A DNA stretch of 64,000 bases, taken from assembly GCF_036017065.1 (NCBI RefSeq), contig NZ_JAYXHR010000001.1:930001-994000 (forward strand), written 5' to 3'. Below the pieces are notes generated by a model, which was not told the origin of the DNA, searched no databases, and saw only the letters and a list, made by a program, of their open reading frames with translations. Made by a program: the position numbers and the translations under genes. Below, piece after piece: positions 17,110 through 24,308 of the stretch. The stretch's first letter is position 1. Each line of letters starts with the position of its first letter. The stretch comes from Uliginosibacterium sp036017065 (GTDB lineage Bacteria > Pseudomonadota > Gammaproteobacteria > Burkholderiales > Rhodocyclaceae).

Positions 17110-17892
17110 ATGAGCAAACCCTCCTCCGCGATCGCCAGCCGCGCCCTGCCCTGGCTGGTGCCCATCACCCTGCTGGTGGTGTGGCAGCTCGCCGCCAACC
17201 TCGGCTGGCTGTCGGTGCGCGTGCTGCCGGCGCCGTACAACATCGCCAAGGCGGCGTGGACGCTGGCCGCCTCCGGCGAGTTGTGGACCCACTTGGTGGT
17301 CAGCTCGCGCCGCGCGCTGACCGGCTTCGCCATCGGTGGTGGTGCCGGCCTGCTGCTGGGGCTGGCTACCGGTTCCTTCCGCAAGATCGAGACGCTGCTG
17401 GACACCACGCTGCAGATGCTGCGCAACATCCCGCCGCTGGCGCTCATCCCGCTGATCATCCTGTGGTTCGGCATCGACGAGACGGCCAAGGTCTTCCTGG
17501 TCTCCATCGGCGTGTTCTTCCCGGTGTATCTCAATACCTTCCACGGCATCCGCTCGGTGGACCCGGCGCTGATCGAGATGGCGAAGAGCTACGGCCTGTC
17601 CGGCTGGTCGCTGTATCGCGATGTCATCCTGCCCGGCGCGCTGGCGAACATACTCGTCGGCGTGCGCTTCGCGCTGGGCTTCATGTGGGTGCTGCTGATC
17701 GTGGCCGAGACCATCTCCGCCACCGAGGGCATCGGCTACATGACGATGAACGCCCGCGAGTTCCTGCTTACCGACATCGTGCTGGTCGGCATCCTGCTCT
17801 ACGCCCTGCTCGGCAAGCTGGCCGACGTGGCCGCGCGTGCCCTCGAACGTGCCTGGCTGCGCTGGCACCCCAACTACCAGCCCGGCGCTTGA
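17110..17892 (+). CDS. ssuC: Aliphatic sulfonate ABC transporter permease
   Basis: 260 residues from ATG 17110, eleven bases after the ssuD stop. Six hydrophobic segments, the permease opening WLVPITLLVVWQLAANLGWL and the EAA-type loop SYGLSGWSLYRDVILPGALA that contacts SsuB identify it. It forms the membrane channel for sulfonates delivered by SsuA. Confidence 0.94.
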   Translation: MSKPSSAIASRALPWLVPITLLVVWQLAANLGWLSVRVLPAPYNIAKAAWTLAASGELWTHLVVSSRRALTGFAIGGGAGLLLGLATGSFRKIETLLDTTLQMLRNIPPLALIPLIILWFGIDETAKVFLVSIGVFFPVYLNTFHGIRSVDPALIEMAKSYGLSGWSLYRDVILPGALANILVGVRFALGFMWVLLIVAETISATEGIGYMTMNAREFLLTDIVLVGILLYALLGKLADVAARALERAWLRWHPNYQPGA

Positions 17893-17914
17893 CGTAGGTC
17901 GAAAGCGAACTGAC

Positions 17915-18772
17915 ATGAACAATCATCCGAACGAGACAGCCGCCGTCGCCGCCAGTACGCCAAGCAATGGCACTGCCCTGCACATCGCCGACGTGGTGAA
18001 GCGCTACGGCGAGCGCGAGGTGTTGAAGCAGATCAGCCTCGACATCGCTCCCGGCGAGTTCGTCGCCATCGTCGGTCGCAGCGGCTGCGGCAAGAGCACC
18101 CTGCTGCGCCTGATCGCCGCGCTGGAGAGCTTCCAGTCCGGCGTGCTGCACTACGACGGCGAGGCCAGCGACAGCCGACACGACACGCGCATCATGTTCC
18201 AGGACTCGCGCCTGCTGCCGTGGAAGCGCGTGCTGGACAACGTGGCGCTCGGCCTGCCGCGCGACGCGAAGGACAACGCGCAGCGCGTGCTGGGCGAAGT
18301 CGGCCTGGCCGACCGTGGCCGCGAGTGGCCTACGCGCCTGTCCGGCGGCCAGCGCCAGCGCGTGGCCCTGGCCCGCGCCCTGGTGCACAAGCCGCGCCTG
18401 CTGCTGCTGGACGAACCGCTGGGCGCGCTGGACGCGCTGACGCGCATCGAGATGCACACGCTGATCGAGCGCCTGTGGCGCGAGCATGGTTTCACCGCCC
18501 TGCTGGTCACCCACGACGTCGGCGAGGCCATCGCGCTGGCCGACCGCGTGGTGCTGATCGACGAAGGCCGCATCACGCTGGACCTGCGCATCGACCTGCC
18601 CCGCCCGCGCGCCCGCGGCTCGGCCGCCTTCGCCGCGCTGGAAGAACGCGTGCTGGCCGAAGTGCTGAAGCAGCACGGCGGCGCACCCGCCAGCAATCCG
18701 CAGGAGCCCGGCGAAGAGCCGGGTGACCACAGCCTGTGGCGCACCGTCGACCAGGTGCGCTGGGCCGTCTGA
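17915..18772 (+). CDS. ssuB: Aliphatic sulfonate ABC transporter ATP-binding protein
   Basis: 285 residues from ATG 17915. Walker A GRSGCGKS at 54-61, Q loop (IMFQDSRLLPW), signature LSGGQRQRVALARAL, Walker B LLLLDEPLGALD and the switch histidine THDVGEA are all intact. The IMFQDSRLLPW segment is typical of SsuB/TauB. It powers SsuC. Spacing of 22 bases from ssuC supports one transcript. Confidence 0.94.
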   Translation: MNNHPNETAAVAASTPSNGTALHIADVVKRYGEREVLKQISLDIAPGEFVAIVGRSGCGKSTLLRLIAALESFQSGVLHYDGEASDSRHDTRIMFQDSRLLPWKRVLDNVALGLPRDAKDNAQRVLGEVGLADRGREWPTRLSGGQRQRVALARALVHKPRLLLLDEPLGALDALTRIEMHTLIERLWREHGFTALLVTHDVGEAIALADRVVLIDEGRITLDLRIDLPRPRARGSAAFAALEERVLAEVLKQHGGAPASNPQEPGEEPGDHSLWRTVDQVRWAV

Positions 18773-18852
18773 TCACATTCGAACCGACTGCCCTTCCCAT
18801 TCCCATTCCCCTCCCCCTCGCCAGACCCACTCAACAAGACAGGAGCAACACC

Positions 18853-19068
18853 ATGAGCATCCAGGCCATCAACGTCCGTAACCAGTTCCGCGGCAAGGTC
18901 CGCGAAATCGTCCGTGGCGACGTCGTCAGCGAAGTCGACATCGACACGCCCGCCGGCATCGTCACCTCCGTCATCACCACGCGCTCGGTGGACAACCTCG
19001 GCCTCAAGGTCGGCAGCGAAGTGGTGGCCCTGATCAAGTCGACCGAAGTCTCGATCGCCACGCTGTAA
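18853..19068 (+). CDS. ssuF: TOBE/Mop-domain protein (SsuF type)
   Basis: 71 residues forming a single molybdate-binding-protein (Mop/TOBE) domain: NQFRGKVREIVRGDVVSEVD, then SVITTRSVDNLGLKVGSEVVALIKSTEV split over two strands. AGGAG precedes the ATG. In pseudomonads a protein of this kind, SsuF, ends the ssu operon and is needed for growth on some sulfonates. Binding of an oxyanion (molybdate or sulfur species) is the family property; the real ligand here is not known. Confidence 0.85.
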   Translation: MSIQAINVRNQFRGKVREIVRGDVVSEVDIDTPAGIVTSVITTRSVDNLGLKVGSEVVALIKSTEVSIATL

Positions 19069-19090
19069 GCGCGCAGGCCCTGCACTCCCG

Positions 19091-19115
19091 ACGGGCCCGT
19101 CACGTACGGGCCCGT
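19091..19115 (+). terminator. GC-rich palindrome after the ssu operon
   Basis: Two copies of the self-complementary ACGGGCCCGT (19091-19100, 19106-19115) flank CACGT. Each half can pair with the other as a ten-base stem. No T run follows, so it may be a weak or factor-dependent terminator. Confidence 0.4.
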
Positions 19116-19285
19116 GGTGCTTCCGCGCCCGCAAGGAGGCGCGGCACCCGCATACGTCAACGCGCATGACCGCCACGCGACATCGCTCCGCCTGACGGGC
19201 GTAGCATGCGCAATACCCCTGAACGAAGCCACGTCGCCGCAGTCGCATCGTGACGACCGCCCACCCACGCAGCAGGAGCACACGC

Positions 19286-20335
19286 ATGCAGTACCGCAAG
19301 CTGGGCCACACCGGCCTGGACGTCAGCATCATCACCCTGGGCACGATGACCTGGGGCCAGCAGAACACCGAGGCCGAAGCGCACAGCCAGATCGACCTGG
19401 CGCTGGAAGCCGGCATCAACCTGATCGACACCGCCGAGATGTACCCGGTGCCGCCCATGCCTGAAACGCAGGGCCGCACCGAGGAATACATCGGCGCCTG
19501 GCTGGCGAAGGGCGGCCGGCGCGACAAGGCGTTGATCGCCACCAAGGCAGCCGGCCCGTCGCGCCAGAAGCACAACCCCGGCTTCATCCGTGGCGGCAAG
19601 GCCCAGCACGACCGCCAGAACCTCACCGAGGCCCTGCACGCCAGCCTGCGTCGCCTGCGCACCGACTACGTCGACCTCTACCAGTTGCACTGGCCGGACC
19701 GCACGACCAACACCTTCGGCATGCTGAGCTACCCCTGGGTGGACGACGAATACACGGTGCCCATCCGCGAGACGCTGGAAGTGCTGGCCGACTTCGTGAA
19801 GCAGGGACTGGTACGCCACGTCGGCGTGTCCAACGAGACGCCCTGGGGGGTCGCGCAATTCCTGCAACTGGCGAAGGAGCACGACCTGCCGCGCATCGCC
19901 AGCATCCAGAATCCCTACAGCCTGCTCAACCGCAGCTACGAGATCGGCCTCGCCGAATTCAGCCACCGTGACGGCCTGGCGCTGCTGGGCTACTCGCCGC
20001 TGGGCTTCGGCGTGCTGAGTGGCAAGTATCTCGATGGTGCCAGGCCGGCAGGTGCGCGCCTCACGCTGTTCGACCGCTTCGTGCGCTACACCAACCCGCA
20101 TGCCCAGGCGGCGACCGCCGAATACGTGGCGCTGGCGCACAAGCACGGCCTCGACCCGTCGCAGATGGCCACCGCATTCGCCCTCAGCCGTCGCTTCATG
20201 ACCAGCTCGATCATCGGCGCCACCACGCTGGAGCAACTACGCAGCAACATCGCGAGCGTCGACGTCACGCTGGGCGACGAGGTGATTGCCGGCATCAACG
20301 CCATCCACGCGCGCTGGTCGAATCCGGTGCAATAG
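19286..20335 (+). CDS. Aldo/keto reductase, Tas-like
   Basis: 349 residues from ATG 19286 with AGGAG seven bases before it. The AKR tetrad is present: Asp48 and Tyr53 in LIDTAEMYPVPPMPETQG, Lys87 in IATKAAG and the histidine in DLYQLHWPDR. The YPVPPMPETQGRTEEYIG stretch is characteristic of the Tas/AKR11-12 branch. It reduces carbonyls with NADPH; the natural substrate is not known. It stands alone between the ssu operon and the PEP-CTERM gene. Confidence 0.9.
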   Translation: MQYRKLGHTGLDVSIITLGTMTWGQQNTEAEAHSQIDLALEAGINLIDTAEMYPVPPMPETQGRTEEYIGAWLAKGGRRDKALIATKAAGPSRQKHNPGFIRGGKAQHDRQNLTEALHASLRRLRTDYVDLYQLHWPDRTTNTFGMLSYPWVDDEYTVPIRETLEVLADFVKQGLVRHVGVSNETPWGVAQFLQLAKEHDLPRIASIQNPYSLLNRSYEIGLAEFSHRDGLALLGYSPLGFGVLSGKYLDGARPAGARLTLFDRFVRYTNPHAQAATAEYVALAHKHGLDPSQMATAFALSRRFMTSSIIGATTLEQLRSNIASVDVTLGDEVIAGINAIHARWSNPVQ

Positions 20336-20370
20336 GACACGCGGCACGCCTACACGGACAGGACCAATCC

Positions 20371-20409
20371 GGCCACCGATGGAATGCCATCCGCATTCCA
20401 TCGGTGGCC
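20371..20409 (+). other. Perfect 16-bp hairpin after the aldo/keto reductase gene
   Basis: GGCCACCGATGGAATG (20371-20386) is exactly complementary to 20394-20409 over a seven-base loop. No T run follows, so it may act as a message 3'-end stabiliser or a Rho-type stop. Between here and 20610 I see no gene. Confidence 0.55.
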
Positions 20410-20611
20410 GCCCCGCCCGATCCGTTTGCTCCGCCGGCTCCATCCGACGTGCAGCACGCAGCCCCGGTTACTGGCTCGATCCGTTCGCCAACAACCGCCC
20501 AGACATTGCTGCTCTGAATACATCTCCCGTTCGGCCGACCCGGCTTTTCGCGGTCGTCATCGCGCCTCCTGTCGTGCCATTGCGACAGAACGACGCCACC
20601 TGTTTCGTGCA

Positions 20612-20663
20612 TTCCTACAGGCGCGTCGGCCCGCAGGACATAGGCATGTAGGCCTCTTCCTAC
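20612..20663 (+). promoter_or_regulatory. Candidate upstream activator sites for the PEP-CTERM gene
   Basis: TTCCTAC occurs at 20612-20618 and again at 20657-20663. The second is part of the inverted repeat GTAGG-N6-CCTAC (20648-20663). They lie about 75-125 bp before a sigma-54 box, the usual distance for an enhancer-binding protein. PrsR is the expected activator in exosortase systems; it is not encoded here. Confidence 0.5.
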
Positions 20664-20734
20664 GAACCGTCGAACCCATTTACATGCCCTTCCCGGAGGT
20701 GCATTTTTCCCTTGCACATCAATGCGCTGCGCAC

Positions 20735-20750
20735 TGGAACGCTTGTTGCT
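20735..20750 (+). promoter_or_regulatory. Sigma-54 promoter of the PEP-CTERM gene
   Basis: TGGAACGCTTGTTGCT matches the -24/-12 consensus TGGCAC-N5-TTGCW. The invariant GG (20736-20737) and GC (20748-20749) are exactly ten bases apart. The predicted start near 20760 leaves a leader of about 60 bases to the ATG at 20822. Confidence 0.7.
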
Positions 20751-20821
20751 GGATAAACCTTAGTCGTAGAGGCCACGCAGATGGGCCCGCCGCGACCAAC
20801 CCCAACAAGGAGCAATAAAAA

Positions 20822-21568
20822 ATGCGCATGCTTCGACCCCTGCTGGCAGTCGTCTCGTCCACGCTGATCAGTGTCGCCCCCCTCACCGCTTCCGCTGCCG
20901 CCGTCTCTCTCGGCGCCTTCACCGGCACGTGGATCAACGCCACGCCCGCCGCTGTCGCCAGCAACGCCGGCGCAAGCCTCAACTGGGGCCTGCCTGCCGA
21001 TGGCTCGACGCAGAGTGGCTACGACTTCCTCGCCGCCGCGGGCGTGAACAACTTCGAGATCCCGCCGTCGCCGGACCCTTTCCTCATCGGCAACTTCGTC
21101 CACCGCAACATCGCGGTCTTCGGCGAGTCGCTCAGCAGCGCGCAGTTGCAGCTCACCACCAGCATCTATGTCGATGGCGTATCGATCGGCGAGCGCTCCT
21201 TCCTGTTCGGCTTCTCGCACCTGGAGTCGCTCAACGTCAATGGCACCTGCGCCGATGGCGGACAGTCGGGTGCCGGCGTGAATGCGAACGGCTGCGCGGA
21301 CAATGTGCAGATCAGTTCGTTGAACGCGTCCGACACCTTCGTGATCGACGGTGACGAATGGACGCTGGACCTGCTGGGCTTCAGCCGCAACGGCGGGGCC
21401 GACATCGACCTGTCCTACTGGACGATGGAAAACCAGTCGAACACGGCCGGCCTGTACGCCACGGTGTCACGCTCTGGCCCGGTCAGACAGGTGCCGGCAC
21501 CGGATGGGCTGAGCCTGCTGGGCATCTCCCTGCTGGGCATGACGCTCATCCACAAGCGACGCAGGTAA
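20822..21568 (+). CDS. PEP-CTERM-type exported protein, THxN-like family
   Basis: 248 residues. A signal peptide ends near residue 26 (ASA/AAV). The tail VPAPDGLSLLGISLLG followed by MTLIHKRRR has the three parts of a PEP-CTERM sorting signal (short motif, hydrophobic segment, basic end), but with PAP where PEP is usual. The middle carries NNFEIPPSPDPFLIGNFVHRN, close to the THxN family in which the motif is THxN; here it reads VHRN. Such proteins are exported, processed by exosortase and often tied to exopolysaccharide or floc formation. AAGGAG precedes the ATG. No exosortase gene is in the window. Confidence 0.82.
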   Translation: MRMLRPLLAVVSSTLISVAPLTASAAAVSLGAFTGTWINATPAAVASNAGASLNWGLPADGSTQSGYDFLAAAGVNNFEIPPSPDPFLIGNFVHRNIAVFGESLSSAQLQLTTSIYVDGVSIGERSFLFGFSHLESLNVNGTCADGGQSGAGVNANGCADNVQISSLNASDTFVIDGDEWTLDLLGFSRNGGADIDLSYWTMENQSNTAGLYATVSRSGPVRQVPAPDGLSLLGISLLGMTLIHKRRR

Positions 21569-21591
21569 GAACGGCACGCATCAGCCCCGCC

Positions 21592-21626
21592 AATGAAAAA
21601 ACCCGCCGATGGCGGGCTTTTTCATT
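21592..21626. terminator. Bidirectional terminator
   Basis: CCCGCC-GAT-GGCGGG (21602-21616) is flanked by AATGAAAAAA and CTTTTTCATT, so the outer bases also pair. Both strands end in a T run. It separates the PEP-CTERM gene from the convergent AraC-type gene. Confidence 0.85.
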
Positions 21627-21651
21627 CTCGTTCTTCGCGTCGGCGTCCGGC

Positions 21652-22608
21652 TCAGCGGCTCACCACGCTGCGCGCATGCGGCGACAGCCAGTCGCTGTGC
21701 GAGCGGAATGCCGTCGTATCAAGGCGGTCGTTCAGCAGCGCCAGGTACCGCTGGCGGGCCATCGGGTTGTAGAAGTGCGGGCGCTCACGTACGCCGCGCA
21801 CGAACTCCACCGTCGACAGGCCGGCCAGTTTGTCCAGCTCGTGGATGAAGTGGGATTGATCGAAGAACCCTGCATCCAGGGCGCTGCTGCCGGCCGTGCA
21901 GTCCGGCTCCAGCGCCAGCTTGCGGGCCACCTGCTGCAGGCGCGCGACGCGGGCGAAGAACTTGGGCGTCACGCCGTAGGTACTGGCGAACATGCGCTCG
22001 AAGTGACGCATGCTCCAGCCCGCACCGGCAGCCAGGTCGGCAATGCGCATGCTGGGCGACAGGTACAGCAGGTCCAGCATCAGGTCGAGCCGCGCCTCAC
22101 CCGGACGCGGCAGCATCGCGGACAGGAAGGCGGACAGGCGCAGGCGACAGGCTTCCAGGTCCACCGCCTCTTCAAGCTGCTCGGCCATCAGCGACGCCGA
22201 GCTGCCCCACAGGTCGGCCGCGTCGGTGATGTGATCCTGCAGCTCCGCGAAGCTCGCCGGGCTGAAGTAGCGCAGGCGGCCGGGGCGGAAGCTCACCAGC
22301 ACCAGGCGCGACGGGCCCGTGGCGGCGAGGTCCAGCACATGATGGCGATTGCACAGCAGGAAGGCGCGGCTGAGGTGGCGATGCTCGGCGCTGTGAACGT
22401 CGTCCACCGCCAGCGGCGCGCCGGACACGAAGCAGCACAGCGCACCGGTGCCCGGCAACAGGCGCGGCAGCGGGCCGGCGGCGGTGATCTCCAGCAGCTG
22501 GAAGTTGTCGATGAAAGGCGCCAGGACCGGCGGCGGCAGGCAGCGCTGCAAGGAATTGCAGATCGACTGCTCCGGTGCATCCGGCGAATGCGGGTGGGTC
22601 GTCGACAA
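21652..22608 (-). CDS. AraC-family transcriptional regulator
   Basis: 318 residues. The C-terminal double helix-turn-helix is clear: RIADLAAGAGWSMRHFERMF (first) and SSALDAGFFDQSHFIHEL (second), with the GVTPKFFARVARLQQVARKL linker. The N-terminal cupin-like half has no assigned ligand. It is convergent with the PEP-CTERM gene and upstream of no obvious target on its own strand, so the regulon cannot be read from context. Proximity to oligogalacturonate lyase (22911) makes a link to pectin sensing possible but unproven. Confidence 0.88.
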   Translation of the reverse strand: MSTTHPHSPDAPEQSICNSLQRCLPPPVLAPFIDNFQLLEITAAGPLPRLLPGTGALCCFVSGAPLAVDDVHSAEHRHLSRAFLLCNRHHVLDLAATGPSRLVLVSFRPGRLRYFSPASFAELQDHITDAADLWGSSASLMAEQLEEAVDLEACRLRLSAFLSAMLPRPGEARLDLMLDLLYLSPSMRIADLAAGAGWSMRHFERMFASTYGVTPKFFARVARLQQVARKLALEPDCTAGSSALDAGFFDQSHFIHELDKLAGLSTVEFVRGVRERPHFYNPMARQRYLALLNDRLDTTAFRSHSDWLSPHARSVVSR

Positions 22609-22807
22609 GGTGGCGCCTGCTGGTCAGGGCGTGCATCCGGCGCCAGCGCCGGGCGAACGCGATTGGATCGAAGCACATCGGGCGGCCTGCACTGCCCGCC
22701 TGCGGCTTCGCAAATATATAGATATTGGCGATCCGGGTGAAGGACTCTGCCACGACAACGGCCAAACCCTCGGCCATGCAAGCCTTTGTTGCAGCGCGGA
22801 AAAACAA

Positions 22808-22835
22808 AGCCCCGCCATCGTTGGATGGCGGGGCT
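22808..22835 (-). terminator. Rho-independent terminator of ogl
   Basis: AGCCCCGCCATC (22808-22819) pairs perfectly with 22824-22835 over GTTG. On the minus strand it is followed by TTGTTTTTCC. It ends the oligogalacturonate lyase transcript. The remainder of 22609-22910 is the promoter region of the AraC-type gene, with no other gene seen. Confidence 0.85.
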
Positions 22836-22910
22836 CGTCAGTTCGGATGCCGGGCACTGCTACGGGACCATGGCAGCAGCACCAAGGCGGCAGGCACCAG
22901 GCCGCAGACC

Positions 22911-24068
22911 CTAGGCCGGCAGGTCCGCGAGATACACCGCGGGCTCGCCTTCGAAGTCGGAGCTGAACAGCACCTGCTTCTCGTCCGGCGTGAAGCCCGG
23001 ATGCGGGTGGGTGACCTGGCGGTTCTCGCGGTACTCGCGCCACGACGAGTTGTGCGCGGCGATACGCGTGGTGGTCTTCTTCTTCAGGTCGAACAGGTAC
23101 AGGAAGGGATCGCTCTCGCGCTTGAAGCCTTCGGTGCTGGCCATGTCCTGCGGCGTGCCGGAACCGTCGGCCACGGCCTTGCTGCCGTCGAAGTTGCTCA
23201 TCAGGTGCGAGCAGGCCGGCATCGGCATGATGACTTCGTTTTGCAGCGTTTCCGGATCGGCCACGCAGATCCAGCGGTCGTGCCCGTCGCGTTGCTTGTA
23301 GCTCACGTACATCATCTTCGAGCCATCCGGCACCCAGAACTCGTGCGTGCAACGCTCGCCGTCCTCGTGGTCCTTGATCTTGCGGCGATTCGTACCGTCC
23401 TCGTCCACCAGCCACATGCGGGCATCGACGAGGTCCAGCGGACCTTCGTGGCAATAGCCCACGGTGTTGTCGTCGAAGGGGCGGTAGATCGGGTGGCCGG
23501 TCCACTTGGCCTGCTCGAACAGCGTGGTGGCCTTGCCCGATTCGATGTCGATCGAGATCAGGCGGCAACGCGGATTGCGCAGGAACTGCTCGCGGAATTC
23601 TTCCCAGGTCGCCAGCGCCATCAGGTCGCCATCGACGACCTCGATGCCCACCAGCTTGGTGCAGGCGGAATTCACACCCCAGGTGCCGTAGCCCTTGTAG
23701 CCGGCCGGCACGGTGTAGATGACCTGCTCTTCCAGGGTGTCGAGCGCAACGCGACGCAGCTCGCGGCCGCGCTTCACGTAGTACAGGTATTTGTCGTCCG
23801 GCGACAGGAAACAGCCGAACGTGTTGTCACCGCTACCCTCGGTGAGCTGGCGCGCGGTCTGCGTGTCCAGGTCCATGAGGTAGCAGTTCCAGTCATTGTC
23901 GAACCAGGCACCGAACAACAGCTTGCGGCCGTCGTTGGTGAAACACTTCTGGTAGAAGTAATTGCGGTGGCAGGTGACGTCAGGCGGCGTCAGCCGCGTG
24001 ACGCGCACGCCAGTGGTCGGGTCGGTGAATTCGTGAAACTTCAGTTGGATCGTGCTGCCTTTTGCCAC
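22911..24068 (-). CDS. ogl: Oligogalacturonate lyase (PL22)
   Basis: 385 residues from GTG 24068, chosen because known enzymes begin MAKG and this gives VAKGSTIQLKF; 21 upstream codons look non-coding. The family opening TRLTPPDVTCHRNYFYQKCF is intact. The metal site known from the Yersinia enzyme (His287, Gln350, His353, His355) appears here one residue later: His288 (CSHLMSN) and QVTHPH at 351-356. The catalytic histidine is most likely His242. It is a seven-bladed propeller enzyme that converts unsaturated digalacturonate to DKI in the cytoplasm. It follows the solute-binding gene, separated by a hairpin. Confidence 0.93.
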   Translation of the reverse strand: MAKGSTIQLKFHEFTDPTTGVRVTRLTPPDVTCHRNYFYQKCFTNDGRKLLFGAWFDNDWNCYLMDLDTQTARQLTEGSGDNTFGCFLSPDDKYLYYVKRGRELRRVALDTLEEQVIYTVPAGYKGYGTWGVNSACTKLVGIEVVDGDLMALATWEEFREQFLRNPRCRLISIDIESGKATTLFEQAKWTGHPIYRPFDDNTVGYCHEGPLDLVDARMWLVDEDGTNRRKIKDHEDGERCTHEFWVPDGSKMMYVSYKQRDGHDRWICVADPETLQNEVIMPMPACSHLMSNFDGSKAVADGSGTPQDMASTEGFKRESDPFLYLFDLKKKTTTRIAAHNSSWREYRENRQVTHPHPGFTPDEKQVLFSSDFEGEPAVYLADLPA

Positions 24069-24261
24069 GGGAATCTTTCTCTGCTCTGTGTTGGCTGCCC
24101 GGCTCCGCATCTCGGCTCTGCATCTCGGCATTGGCTTCGAGGCCTCTGCGTCGATGCCAATGCGTCGATATACCTGCTTCGATGCGTCTGCTTCGGCGTG
24201 CTTCAGTGTTGCGCTCGACCCTTGCTACAGACTGACACCGTCAGGGTCGCGACGGTGAGGA

Positions 24262-24296
24262 AGCCCCCGGGGCCGGAGGACGCCAACCCCGGGGCT
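24262..24296 (-). terminator. Hairpin after the solute-binding protein gene
   Basis: AGCCCCCGGGG (24262-24272) pairs with CCCCGGGGCT (24287-24296). No T run follows on the minus strand, so partial read-through into ogl is likely. The 240-bp gap to ogl also has short TGCGTCGAT-like direct repeats at about 24148-24200 and no gene. Confidence 0.45.
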
Positions 24297-24308
24297 CCCG
24301 GCTCCCAC

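Noticed and set aside
20371..20409. Intrinsic terminator of the aldo/keto reductase gene
   Set aside because: The hairpin is perfect but no T run follows, so it is listed as a hairpin and not as a terminator.
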